A stretch of DNA of 64,000 bases from NCBI RefSeq assembly GCF_047675955.1, contig NC_132925.1, positions 23,894,688 through 23,958,687 of the forward strand, given 5' to 3'. Positions 22,230 to 34,600 of the stretch are shown here, piece by piece. This stretch comes from Chlorocebus sabaeus. Lineage: Eukaryota > Chordata > Mammalia > Primates > Cercopithecidae. The notes beneath the pieces are model-generated. The model had not been told where the DNA came from, did no database searches, and saw only the letters and a list, made by a program, of their open reading frames with translations. The translations under genes were made by a program, and so were the position numbers. How positions within the stretch are numbered: the stretch's first letter is position 1; every line of letters begins with the position of its first letter.

Positions 22230-24060
22230 TAAATTTATATAGGACTTGACAAACACATTGAGTCATATATCTGCTGTTACCATACCATGCAAACAGTATC
22301 ACTGTCCTAAAATTCACCTTTGTTACACCTATCCAACCCTTTCCCCTGTACCCCAGGAGCTCCCAGAAATCATGAGATTCTTATCACTACTATAGTTTTA
22401 CCATTTTTAGAATTTCATATAGTTGGAATCATACAGTATGTAGCCTTTTCGGACTAACATTTTTTTCACTTAGAAATGTACATTTAAAATTCATTCACCT
22501 CTTTTCATGGCTTCACATCTCATTTCCTTTTATCACTGAGTAATATCCCATTGTATGGTTGTACCACAGTGCGTTGCTCCATTTACCTTGAAAGATACCT
22601 TGCTTGCTTCCAGTTTTGGTGATTGTAAATAAAGTTGCTACAAAGATTCCTATGCAATTTTTGTGTCGGCATAAAATTTCTAATCAGTTGGTTAAAAGCC
22701 TACAAGGGTAAATGTTGTACTGTAATATAAAACTATATTTACTTTGGAACAAAACTGCCATCATCTCAAAATGGCTATCTCATTTTGCCTTCCCACCCAC
22801 ATTGAATAAATGTCTATGTTATCCTGCAATCTCACCAGTAACTGAATTGTCAGTATTTGGAAATTTTGCCATTCTAATAGGTGTATAATGCTAGCCCATT
22901 GGTGTTTTAATTTGCAATTCTCTAATAACAAATTATGTACAGCATCTTTTCATATTTATATTTGCCATCTTATGTTGTTTTGGTGAGGTATCTGTTCAGG
23001 AATTTTCCCTGCTTTTAAAATTTGACTGTTTTCTTTATATTTAGTGTACATATTTTAGATACATGTATTTATCAAATATGTTTTTTTGCAAGTATTTTCT
23101 TCCAGTTTGTGGTTTGTCTTTTGATTCTATTGGAAGAATCTTTCTCAAAGAAGAAAATTTAAATTTTAATAAACTCCAACTTATCATTTCTCTTTTATTG
23201 ATCATTCTTTTGTAGCTTTATCTAAAACCTCCTCATCAAACTCAGTATCATCTAAATTTTTTTCTGAGTTTTCTTGTAAATGATTTATAATTTTCTGACT
23301 TGGGTTTATGTTTCCTATTTTCAGTTAATTAATTCTTTTTTTCTTTCTTTCTTTTTTTTTTTTTAAGACAGAGTCTAGCTCTGTCACACTGGAGTTCAGT
23401 GGAGCCATCTTGGCTCATTGTAACTTCCGTTTCCCAGGTTCAAGCGATTCTCCTGCCTCAGCCTCCCGAGTAGCTGGGATTACAGGCAAGTCCCACCATG
23501 CCTGGCTAATTTTTTGTATTTTTAGTAGAGACGGGGTTTCACCGTGTTAGCCAGTATGGTCTCGATCTCCTGACCTTGTGATCTGCCTGCCTTGGCATCC
23601 CAAAGTGCTGGAATTACAGGCATGAGCTACCACCCCCGGCCCAGTTAATTATTATAATGGGTAAGTTCTGTGTCATGGTTTTATCCACATGGATGTTCAA
23701 CTTTTTTAGCAGCATATGTTTAAATGCCATCATTCTCCATGGAATTGTCTTTTACTCTTTATCAAAAATCATTTGATTTGATACATGTGGGTCTATTTTT
23801 AGACACTCTGTTCTATCAATCTACATGTCTGTGTCATTTTTCAGGAATATCACACTGTCTTGCTTACTACAGCTTTATAGTAAGCCTTGAAATTAGGTAA
23901 TATTAGACCTCCATCTTTGTTCTTCTTCAGTATTTTCTTAGGTATTCTAGATCTTTTGTTTCTCCATATGAATTTTAGATTAAATTTGTCAATATTAATA
24001 AAATAGCTTGCTCAGATTTTGAATGAGATAGTATTGAATGTATTAAGTTGGAAAAAATTG
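22230..24060 (-). mobile_element. Ancient L1M, minus strand
   Basis: Reads on the plus strand like the reverse complement of an old L1 3'UTR and ORF2 C-terminal region (22300-23330) and then ORF2 RT region (23652-24060). Typical antisense landmarks are the 'ATATCCCATTGTATGG' segment near 22547 and 'CCTTCCCACCCACATTG' near 22789. It is split by an Alu at 23332-23641. All frames are destroyed. Confidence 0.75.
23332..23641 (-). mobile_element. Alu SINE, minus strand
   Basis: Full-length Alu in reverse orientation: T-rich tail with TTTC units at 23336-23364, right arm, left arm, ending GGCC at 23641. Target duplication CAGTTAATTA at 23322-23331 and 23642-23651. It interrupts the antisense L1M. 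Confidence 0.97.
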
Positions 24061-24701
24061 ATGTATAAACAACACTGAATCTTCTAACCCACATATTCCT
24101 CTCACCCCTTCTTCCACCTGACCAACCCTGGTGCTTCCTTTGTGACTCTGTGTGATGTGGTACGCCCTCTCCTCTTACAAATGTGAATAACAAACTTGCT
24201 ATTCAACAGCAGTCTTTTCCTCAAGTGTGGGCTTCACCTAACCTGAATTATAAAACCTACATTTAAAACATGAGTAAAGATAATTATGTACCCATCCAGT
24301 AATATATCTAAAATTTTATTAGGCGATGTTGCTCAAAGTTTAAATGTTTTGTAAACAAATGTGTGTGTGTATGCACGTTCATGTACATGTTTTTAAAATG
24401 TGTAATAGAAATTACCTCAAAACTCTGAAAATGTGAAATAATTTAAACTCTTTCCTACACTGATTGAGAGTATGTATTTCCTTACATCCTTGACACATTA
24501 AACATGTTTTTTAAGCATAATTTTAGACATAAAATTGTGATTTTAAAAATAGTGTTTAAAAAATTAACAGTATTGGTTTTAAACATGATTTATTATAATA
24601 TTTGTCAATATATTAAAGATTTTTTGTTGTCAATGTGCATTTTTTATCAGTTGTGGTACTTTTATTTATTTAGTAGCATTTAAAATATATATTTCTCTGT
24701 A
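24061..24701. other. Unassigned AT-rich sequence
   Basis: Possibly includes a short LTR-like fragment near 24110-24220 and a further antisense L1 relic near 24400-24640, but neither is clear enough to name. No gene seen. Confidence 0.45.
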
Positions 24702-24753
24702 AATTGCATATTTATTTAGCAAATAAATTTATTTGCTAAATAAATATGCAATT
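24702..24753. repeat. Perfect 52-bp palindrome
   Basis: A 26-base arm beginning AATTGCATATTTATTTAGCA is followed with no spacer by its exact reverse complement. The centre lies between 24727 and 24728. All 26 pairs match and pairing stops at 24701/24754. It contains only six G/C pairs counting both arms' TGC and GC steps, so it is almost all A/T. It ends about 30 bases before the 5' end of L1 copy D. Confidence 0.98.
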
Positions 24754-26448
24754 AGTTCTTATGTACTATTCAAGAGTTCTGAGAGGAGCTTTGGCAAGAT
24801 GGTTGACTAGACACAGCTGAGAAATGCCTTTTCAATGAAGAGGATCCAAAATATTGAGTAAACTATCACGCTTTGGACAGATCTTTTGAGAGGAAATACT
24901 GAATGCTGATAGAGAGGCAACACAGACACCATCGTTGAAAAGGCAGGAAGCTGAAAAGGCTGCTTAAAGTCACTGGGCATCAGGACTGGCCCACGGACCC
25001 AAACCAGACTTAAAGAAAGGGTGACTGAAGGAATCCCTGGGTACTACATTTCCACTGCAGAGCTCTGGGATCCCATCTACAAGAGTTCCTATGACCTCCA
25101 AAGACCTTTGAAGTAGCAGAGGAAGCTGCCTGGAGAACAATCAGGGACACAGCTTGAAACTGCACAGAGCCCAGAAGGTTTTGCTGTGCTGTAAAGCTGC
25201 AGGAAAATGCAGCCATAAGTACCTATCACATAAGGCTCTCCATCTTGCACTGAGTGGTTGTAGCTCCTGCTGTCTGCAGGGCTGAGAGAGAGCAGAGCTT
25301 CCACAGCCAGAGGACAAAGTTGCGTTTGATCCAACTGCCCCCTTGTCTGCTGGCTCCTCCCATGACTGCCTTCCTGGCCATTTCTGAAAGAGGATTCCCA
25401 CAGCACAGCCTCCACTGCCCTGCCTGAGTATTTTACTGGTAGCCTGGCAGCACTTTATACCCCAGCACAGATAGTGCTTTACCACAAGGAGCCTGTGGAC
25501 AAACCTATGGGCTTGGTCCAGTTCCCCAGGACTTGAGAACACCACCCAGGAAAGTCAAGCTGAGACCTGTGGCCTAAGGTCAAGCTGGGGAATAGCCCCA
25601 TACTCAGAGCACAGAGAAGAGGGTGGCATGGGTTCATGTGCTGGCACAGGAGCAACTTTGCAAACTGGACTGCGTAGCCAGCCATGGCTTCTTTACCAGG
25701 GAGCCCCATGGCTTGGAAGATCTGGAATAGCTCAACAATCTGGGCACAGAAGGTGTGGGACAAGTCTAGCAGATCAGGCCTTCTCACAGGGCAGATGGAG
25801 AAAGGCCCACCAGGTTGGGGGACTATGAGCTGAATGGATCTCACAGCCATCTGTTGGGCTAAAAGTCCCAGATGTGTGGACAACATGCCAGTTGCATACC
25901 TGAAGTGCCACTGCCCTGCCTGGGAATCCTCTGTCCTTGACCTACCACATCACCAGAGCAGCTACAGACATACCCCACAACTTGCTCTGATTTCGGCAAG
26001 CAGAGGGGACTGATAAGTCACCAGGGAGTCATGGAACTCTTGACACAGACTGACCCTAAGGGGAGGGGAGAACAGGCTGCCAAATTACTCCTTGGGGCCA
26101 AGGAAACATGAGCATGGCACTAACAATTGAAGTGGAAACCACCAAGACCTGGAAATGGACTTAGAGAGGGACTCATCTCTTGCCCCTACTTTTCCCCTCT
26201 AGAGGACTGCTGCAAGAGACACTGAAATACAAAAGGGTGAACTCCAGCTGAGTAGGAGCCTATCTGCTGGCTCTTACCCTTAAGCACTATTAAGTCCATT
26301 AAATTATACTACCCAATAAAAATACACTACCTAATAAAAATAAAAATATACTGTTTCAACACATGGTGTCTGTGAAACCCACTTCAGGAACTTATCTACA
26401 ACCAAGGAACCCCCCGACAGGGACTTGGTCACCTGAAAGCACCTCGAT

Positions 26449-27576
26449 ATGAAGCCAACTGGCAATACACAGCATAAGCCACAGTCAAATCCTCATGAGG
26501 AAAAAGAATATAAAATCAAAAACCCAATCCAAGTGACAGCAAATTCAAAGGAAAAGAAGCACCAGCTCCTTCAGATAGGAAGGAATCAGCACAAGAACTA
26601 TAGCAATTCAAAAAGCCAGAGCACTTCGTTATCACCAAAGAATCACACTAGCTCCCTAGCAATGTATTCTAACTGCTTGAAGTGTCTAGAATGGCAGGCA
26701 TGCAATTCAGAATCTGGGTGGCAAAGAAATTCAGTGAGATCCAAGAAAAAATTAAAATCTAATCCAATGAAGCCAGAAAAACAATCTGAGATTTGAAAGA
26801 TGACATAGCTATATTAAGAAAGAACCAAACTGAATTTCTGGAATTGAAGAATTTGCTACAGGAATTTCAAAATGCATCTGGAAGCCTTAACAACAGACTG
26901 GACCAAGAAGAGAAAATTTCAAAATCCGAAGACTGTTCCTTTAAATCAACCAAATCAGATACAAATAAAGAAAGAAATTAAATGAAAAAAAAAAAAAGTC
27001 CTTTGAGAAATATAGGATTATTTAAAGCAACCAAATCCACAAATAACACATTGCTGACAGAGAAGAAAAAAGTGTAAACATATTGGAAAATATATTTGGG
27101 TATAAAATCCATGGTCATTTCCCCAATCTTGCTGAGAGGTCAACACACTGATTCAAAAAATTGAAATAACTCCTGTAAGATATTATACAAGATAATACCC
27201 AAGTCATATAGTCATCAGACTTTCCAAGGTCAATGCAGAAGAAAAAAATCTTAAAGGAAGCTGGAAGAAAAAATGGTCATATCACCTATTAGAGGATCCC
27301 ATCAGGCTAACAATGGGCTTTTTAGCAGAAACTTTATAAACCAGAAGATATAAGGGCTCTATTCTTAGCATCATCAAAGAAAAGAAATTCCAGCCAAAAA
27401 TTTCATAACCTGCCAAACTAAGCTTCATAAGGGAAGGAGAAATTAAATCTTTCCCTGATAAGCAAGCTCTAAGGAAATTATTTGCCACCAACCCAGCCTT
27501 ATAAGAGATGCTTAAGGAAGTTCTAAACATGGAACAAAAGAACAATACCTGCTACCACAAAAATACACATAAGTAT
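26449..27576 (+). pseudogene. L1 ORF1 remnant (copy D)
   Basis: Two consecutive open pieces, 115 aa (26449-26796) and 62 aa (26793-26981), in different frames. The true family start probably lies near 26570, where 'RNQHKN' begins; the sequence before it is likely 5'UTR read in frame. The second piece (MKDDIAILRKNQTEFLELKN) is a coiled-coil segment with heptad leucines. A 13-base A run near 26984 and later stops end it. The RRM and C-terminal domain are recognisable only at DNA level at about 27180-27540. Confidence 0.85.
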
Positions 27577-27641
27577 ATAGCCTACAGACCCTATAGAGCA
27601 ACTATACAATCAAAAATACAAAGGGACGAGGTAACACCACT

Positions 27642-30600
27642 ATGACAGTAACAAAACCATACATATCAATATTAACCTTGAATGAAAATGGTCAAAGCCC
27701 TACATATAAAAGACACAGAGTGACAAATTGGATTAAAAAACAACACCTATCTTTCCGCTGTCTTCAAAAATACCATCTAACATGTAATGAAATATTTTGG
27801 GTCAAAATAAACGGATAGAGAAAGATTTATCATGCAAATGGTAAACAAAAAACAGCAGGAGTCACTATTCTTGTATGAGATAGGATAGATTCTAAGGCAA
27901 CAGCAGTAAAAATGGACAAAGAAGGGCATTACAAAGTAATAAAGGGTTTAATTCAACAAGATTTAGCTATCCTAAATTTATAGTATCCCTATGACATTGG
28001 AGCACCCAGATTCACAAAACAATTACTTCTAGACCTAGGAAAAGACTTAGCCACACAATAACCTAGGGGGATTTCAACACCCCACTTATAGCATTAGACA
28101 GATTATGAATGAAAAAAACAAAAACAAAAACAAAAACAAAAAAACCAATGAGTAATAAATTCTGGACTTCACTTTGACGTTTGATCAATTGGACATAACA
28201 GACTTCTGCAGAACATTCTACCCAAGAACTACAAAATATGTGTTCTTTTCATCTGCATGTGGAACACACTCTAAGATTAATCACATGCTTGGTCATATAG
28301 CAAGTCTCAATACATTTTAAAAAGTTGAAATCATAACAGGTATATTCTCAGACCACAATGGAATAAAAATTGAAGTTAACATCAAACCACACAATTACAT
28401 GGAAAATAAACAACTTGCTCCTAAATGACCTTTGGGTAAACAACCACATTAAAGCAGAAATCATTGTAAACAAATGAAAGTAAAGCCACTACATTGTAAA
28501 ACTTCTGGAATGCAGCTAAATCAGTGTTAAGAGAAAATTTTATACTGCTAACCACCTACATTAGGACAATAGAAAGGTCTCACATTAATCTAATATCACA
28601 CTTAAAGGAACTATGGAAAACAGGAGCAAACTAATCTCAAACTAGCAGAAAAAAAGAAGTAACTAAAATCAGAGCAGAAGTACACAAAATTGAGACCCCA
28701 TAAAACCATCCAAAGAATCAATGAAGCTAAAAGTTGGTGCTTTGAAAGGGTAACAAGATTGATAAACCACTAGATAGGTTAACAAAGAAAATAAAAGAGA
28801 AGATACAAATAAGCAAAATCAAAAATGACAAAGGAGACATTACAAGTGATCGCACAGGAATAAAAAAATCATTTGATCCTATTATGAGCACCTCCATGCA
28901 CATAAACTATAAAATCTAGAGCAAGCAGATAAATTCTGGGAAACACACAACCTCTCAAAATTGGACCAGGACAAATTGAAACCCTGAATAGACCAATAAC
29001 AAGTTCTGAAATTGAATCTGTAGTAGAAAAACCACCAACCAAAAAAGCCTTAGACTAGGTGGATCCACAGCCAAATTCTACCAGATGTAGAAAGAAGAGC
29101 CGCAACAATTCTATGGAAACTATTATAAAAACTCAAGGAAAAGGGACTTCTCTCTAACTCATTCTGTGAAAAGAGTATCATCCTGATACCAAAACCTAGC
29201 AAAGACACAATTAACAAAACCAAACAATAACAACAACAACAACAACAACAAACACTATAGATGAATATCTCTGAAGACCAAAGACAGAAAAATTCTCAAC
29301 AAAATACTAAAAAACTGTATCAGGCAGCACATCAAAAATTTAATTTGCCATGATTAAGTAGGCTTTATTCTTGGGATGCAAAGTTGTTTCAACATATACA
29401 AATCAATAAATGTGATTCATCAAATAAATACTTTTTTAAAAAAATCATCTCAATAGACACAGAGAAAGTATTTGATAAAATCTCACATCCTTTTATGACA
29501 TAAGTCCTCAAAAAACTAGGTGTCAAACGAACATACCTCGAAATAATAAGAGTAATCTATGACAAACCCACAGCCAGCATTATACTGAATGTGCAAATGC
29601 TGGAAGCATTCCTGCTAAGAACTGAAACAAGGCAAGTATGTCCATTTACAATTCTCACCATTTATCACTCACCATTTACCGCTGTCATCCAATATAGTAC
29701 TAGAGAAGTCCTAGCCAGAGAAATCAGCCAAGAGAAAGAGATAAAAGGCATTCAAATAGGAAAAGCGGAAGTCAAATTATCTCCTTCTGCTGACAATATG
29801 ATTCTATACTTAGAAATTACTGACAATCTCACCAAAAGGCTCCATAAATAACTTCAGTAAAACTTCAGGATACAAAATCAATGGACAAAAATCAACAACA
29901 CTTCTATATAGGAATAACAATCAACCGAAGAACCAGATCAAGAGTGGAATCCCATTTACAATAGCCACATACAAACACTAAAATACCTAGGAATGCACAT
30001 AACCAAGGAGACGAAAGGTCTCTTCAGGGAGAACTTGAAAACACCGCTGAAAGAAATAATAAATGGCACAAACGAATGGAAAAATATTGCATGCTCATGG
30101 ATTGGAAGAACAGATATCTTTAAAATGTCTATACTGCCCAATGCAATTTTCACAGAATTTTTTTAAAAATTCTAAAATTCATATGGAACAAAATGAAAAA
30201 ACAAAACAAACAAACAAAAACACTGAATGGACAAAGCAGTCCTGAGCAAAAAGAACAAATCCAGAGGCATCACATTGCCCCTAATCAAAGTATACTAGAG
30301 GGATACCAAAACAGCATGACACTGGTAGAAAAATAGACACATAGACCTATGGAATAGAATAAAGATCTCAGAAATAAATCTACACACCTACAACCAATGG
30401 ATCTTTGACAAAGTCAACAAAAGCAAGCAATGGAAAAGGGATCTCTATTCAATAAATGGTGTTGGGAAAACTGGCTAACTATATGCAGAAGAATGAAACT
30501 GGATACCTACTTCTCACTATATTCAAAATTATCTCAAGATAGATTAAATACTTAAATATAAGGCCTCAAACTATTAAAAATCCTAGAACAAAACCTAGGA

Positions 30601-31467
30601 AATATTTTTCTGAACATTGGCCTCAACAAATATAATACAATGAAGTCCCCCAAAGCAATTGCAATGAAAAGAAAAATGTACACTTGGGACCAAATTAAAC
30701 TGAAGAGCTTCTTAACAGCAAAAGAATCAATCAGCAGGGCATACCAACAACTTACAGAATAGGAGAAACTGTTTGAAAACTATGCATCCAACACAAGACT
30801 AATTATCTAGAATCTGTAAGAAATGTGAACAATTGAACAAGCAAAAACCAAATAACTCCATTAAAAAGCAAGCAAAGGACATGAACAGACTCTTCTCAAA
30901 AAAAAAAAAAAAAAAAAAAAAGACATACAAGTGACTAACATGAAAAAGTGCCCAGCATCACTAATCATCAGGGAAGTGTGACACAAAATCACAATGAGAT
31001 ATCATCTCACACCAATCAGAATGGCTGTTATTAAACTTAAAAACAACAGAAATTGGCAAGGCTACAGAGAAAGTGAATGCTTAGTCATTGTTGGTGGGAA
31101 AGTTTATTAGTTCAGTCCCTGTGGAAGGCAGTTTAGAAGTTTTTCAAAGGACTAAAAATAGAACTACCATTTGACTCAGGAATCCCATTACTAGGTATGT
31201 ACCAAAAGAAAAGTAATCATTCTCCCAATAAGTTACCTACTCTCATATGTTTATTGCAACACTATTCACAATAGAAAAGGCACGGGAGCAACCTAGGTGC
31301 CCATTAAGAGTTATCCGGATAAAGAAAATTTCATACATATACACTACGGAATACTATGTAGCCATGAAAAATAATGAAATCCTGTCCTGGAAACCGTTAC
31401 CCTAAATGAATCAATAAAGACACAGAAAATCAAATATCACATGTTCTTTCTTATGAGAGGGAGCTAA
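27642..31467 (+). pseudogene. L1 ORF2 remnant (copy D)
   Basis: Start-equivalent ATG at 27642 and stop TAA at 31465-31467 give about 3.8 kb, the usual ORF2 length, so this is the only size-complete ORF2 in the window. It is split by many stops. In the endonuclease part the catalytic glutamate of QETH reads Lys (LQKYHL, codon 27778-27780). In the RT part an 86-aa open piece (29591-29851) reads SADN instead of FADD at 29786-29797: the second aspartate is Asn and the phenylalanine is Ser. Simple repeats (AAAAAC)n at 28108-28143 and (CAA)n at 29226-29252 have grown inside it. Confidence 0.9.
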
Positions 31468-31670
31468 ACCCTGGATAGATATGTATATAGAAATGGCATC
31501 AATAGATACTGGGAACTTCAAAAGTAGGGAGGGAGGGAAGAAGGGAGGAAGGCAATGGCTGAAAAAGTCTATTGGGTAGTAGGTTCATCAGTGGAAGCCA
31601 GAATCTCAGTATCACAAACAGTAACAAACCTGTACACGTACCATCAAATCTAAAATTAAAATTTCAAAAG

Positions 31671-33950
31671 ATAATTCTTGATAAAATGTTTAACTATAGT
31701 CTAATAAATATTTAGCATGTAAATATCTTCAGATAAAAACTTTTCTTTCAGTAGGGTTTATGTGGTCCGTTACAGTAAATAAGTTTTAAAATCTCATCTT
31801 CACAGATATATTATTTTCTTTACAATTTTATCTTTTAGTGCTATGATTATAGAGATCTTCAACATTGAAAACATAAGAGTTTCTAATTTTCTATAATTTC
31901 ATTTTGTTTTGTATTAAATTTTTTAAGTTCACTAAGAATTAGCATCCTTGGACATTACATCTTTTGAATCAAATTTTCACTCAGGCATAGACAATTAGGT
32001 AAAACAGATTAAGACAAAAATCAACAAACCAATAAACAAATCACATTCCACCAGAGCACATGAGTTACGACTTCATGTCCTGCTGATGCAGAAGATACCA
32101 AAGTATATTGGAGGAGGCTGGTGTCTGGAAGGATCTCTATGATTAAGCATAATTGTTTCTCTCTGAATTATAAACATTATTTAAATAACTCTTTTTCTTT
32201 CTCCACAGCTGATAATCATAATTTATCTGGGTTATGTCTGTGCTTTATCCTTTTCATTAATTGTATCTGATACATAGTGATCTCTTTGTTATTTCAAACA
32301 AAACCCTTTCCTTAGTTTTGTCCTTTTTTTTTTTTTTTTGACAGAATGTTATGTTTGATTAATTGTATTATTTTGTTCAGATATAATAATTAGCCAAAAA
32401 TGGTACTCTTCAGATTCTGTTCACCATGGGCTATGGGGTCAAGCTGACCTGCTTTTAAATCAGCCATTTAGTAACCGAACTGCCTTAAACAAATCACTTA
32501 ACATCTCACAATACACAATATTAGTATCTACATATACTTCAATTCACACTTCATAGAGTTGTGGTAAAAGTAATATGTATTTAAATTTAGTTTATAAATA
32601 TATTTGATTGTTTACCATAGTACCTGGTATATTCTATTCAGTTGATAAATGGCAGTTAATGTATTTTTGGGTTTCCTTTATGCCGCAGTATATTTCTTCA
32701 GAATATTTCCCCACATTGTCTTCTTACCCTTATTTTGCATGTATATGGGGTTTGAGTTCATATTTTAGGCTCTGCTAAATGCCTTCTTTGCAGAAAGAAT
32801 GTTGCTGGCCATCCCACCAAATGAGGGCCCCCTCCTGTTTTTACCTTACTCCTTCAATTTCTCATTTGGTAGCACATCATAATTTGTAGTCATTTTGTGT
32901 ATTCTCAAATGCTTTTAAATGCATTTTCACCAAGAATGAAGGCATTATGATAATAGGAATGTTTTCAATTACTCTTTTTTCCTCCCTCCCTACCTTCCTT
33001 TCCCTCTGTCTCTTTCTTTGCATTAGCTAATATAATGACAAGAGCATAGCAGCTGTTTAATAACTAGGCAATTTATTTCATCAGTAATTTTTCCATTTAT
33101 TTCAAAACTTTCTTATTCTGCTGCACAGTAAATTTTGTTTTTGTCAATTCCTAACACTTTTACTACTCTAAAGATCTAATTTTTTACCTTATTTTCACAA
33201 CTTCTCTTATTTCAGTCTCTGACTTTTGCAGGGCCTCTTTCATCACTCTCATTTCCTTAAAAGGTTAAGATGATGTCGAAAGTATACCCTTTGATCCTGG
33301 GAATGTAATATATTTTTATCATTTCTCTTCCTATAGGTTTTATATGGTATAATTATTATCTATTTTATTTACAAAACTTTTTCATAGGTTCTATGCTGCC
33401 TTTTGTAGTTATTTTCTCACTTTTAAGTGAAATCAAATGTCTCCAGGTCTGAACAAATGGCATGCTTGCAGGACTAAACTCTTTCTGTGTCCCCTCACTG
33501 CTTATCTGAATGATGCTGAAGCCCTCCTGTGACCTTAACCACAGAGGTATATATCATCCATCCATCCATCCATCCATCCATCCATCCATCCATCCATCCA
33601 CCCGTCCATCCACAGTTTAATCTTTCACAGGCTAAAGGAGTCTAGGAATATAACTAGTATCAAACACATTCAGTAAAGGACATTCTCTTTGCCTAATTTT
33701 CTCTCTTGTTGTCCCAAGATCTTTCCAAATCTAGCATAACAAATATTAAAATTTTATATTCTCTATATTGTCATTTAAACGGAAGTATTTTTTCCTATAA
33801 GAATCTTGACAAGCTCAGAGCTTATATTTCTGCTGATGATAGTATAAAATAAAGCCAAAAGTTAAGAACAAACATAAAGCCTTACAAAGTTGACAAATAC
33901 ATCTCAGTTTTTTTTTTGTTTTTTGTTTTTTGTTTGTTTTTTTTTTTCAG
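31671..33950. other. Unassigned intergenic sequence
   Basis: About 2.3 kb without a recognised gene or repeat family. It holds a T run at 32323-32339, the ATCC repeat at 33554 and a T/G-rich stretch at 33909-33948. Confidence 0.5.
33554..33612. repeat. (ATCC)n tetranucleotide microsatellite
   Basis: About 14 units, the last few imperfect (CACC, CGTC). The type is often polymorphic in primates. Confidence 0.96.
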
Positions 33951-34244
33951 ATTTGTGACTATTTCAGGGGATCTGAGCTTCCTTTAGGTGCTGTATGTAC
34001 ACCATGTAATCCCCTCTGACTCAATCGCCCTTTTGCTTGCACAGTCCTCAGTCTTGGATACGTACCTGTATGAACTACATAAAAGGAATCACCAGCTCTC
34101 CAATTCCTATCTGGGTTTCCAGTGGAGAGTCAAGGAAAAGTTAAGTGATAGAAGAGTGAAACTGAAGAATTTTATTTTCCTGAGCCCTCCCTACTGTGTC
34201 ACCTTGGCTCTTTCAATCTGTATCAGTGGGCCTCAACAATGGAT

Positions 34245-34600
34245 TGTATTAGTCTGTTCTCATGCTGCTAATAAAGACATACCTAAGGCTGTGTAATTTA
34301 TAAAAGAAAGAGGTTTAATGGACTCACAGGTCTATGTGGCTGGGGAGGCCTCAGCATCATAGTCGAGAGCAAAGGGGAAACAAAGGTTCGTCTTACATGG
34401 TGACAGGCAAGAGAGCTTGTGCAGGGGAACTCCCATTTATAAAATCATCAGATCTCGTGAGATGTAATCACTTCCAGGAGAACACTATGGGGAAAGCTAC
34501 CCCCATAATTCTATTATCTCCACCTGTCCCCATTCTTGAGGTGTGGGAATTATTACAATTCAAGGTGAGATTTGGGTGGAGACACAGTCAAATCATGTCA
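34245..34600 (-). mobile_element. MST-type MaLR solo LTR, minus strand
   Basis: In reverse it starts TGACATGATTTGACTGTGTC and ends in the inverted copy of TGTATTAGTCTGTTCTCA at 34245-34262, the typical ends of MSTA/MSTB LTRs. Length of about 356 bp fits a solo LTR of the ERVL-MaLR group. No internal region follows. The 102-aa and 134-aa frames that touch it (33988-34296 and 34334-34738) run across its edges and are chance. Confidence 0.88.

Larger units (their letters stand above)
24783..31670 (+). mobile_element. L1 copy D, near full length, L1MA-like
   Basis: About 6.9 kb with a 5'UTR (24783-26448, the most GC-rich part of the window), ORF1, ORF2 and a 3'UTR ending in an A-rich stretch near 31670. 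The 5' start 'TTTGGCAAGATGGTTGACTA' matches the start of older L1 5'UTRs. Order and size fit a full-length insertion of an older family; the 3'UTR fits L1MA types. No large insertion or deletion is obvious. All frames are broken by many stops and frameshifts. No clean target duplication was found. Confidence 0.9.

Noticed and set aside
24702..24753. Palindrome as a target duplication of L1 copy D
   Set aside because: It is an inverted repeat wholly upstream of the element and nothing like it occurs after the 3' end at 31670.
25479..25886. Minus-strand frame as L1 ORF0
   Set aside because: ORF0 is known from much younger L1 families; sequence and age do not support it, so it is only noted as a finding.
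33554..33612. Possible CRISPR-like array
   Set aside because: A plain ATCC tetranucleotide repeat without spacers, and the DNA is from a primate.
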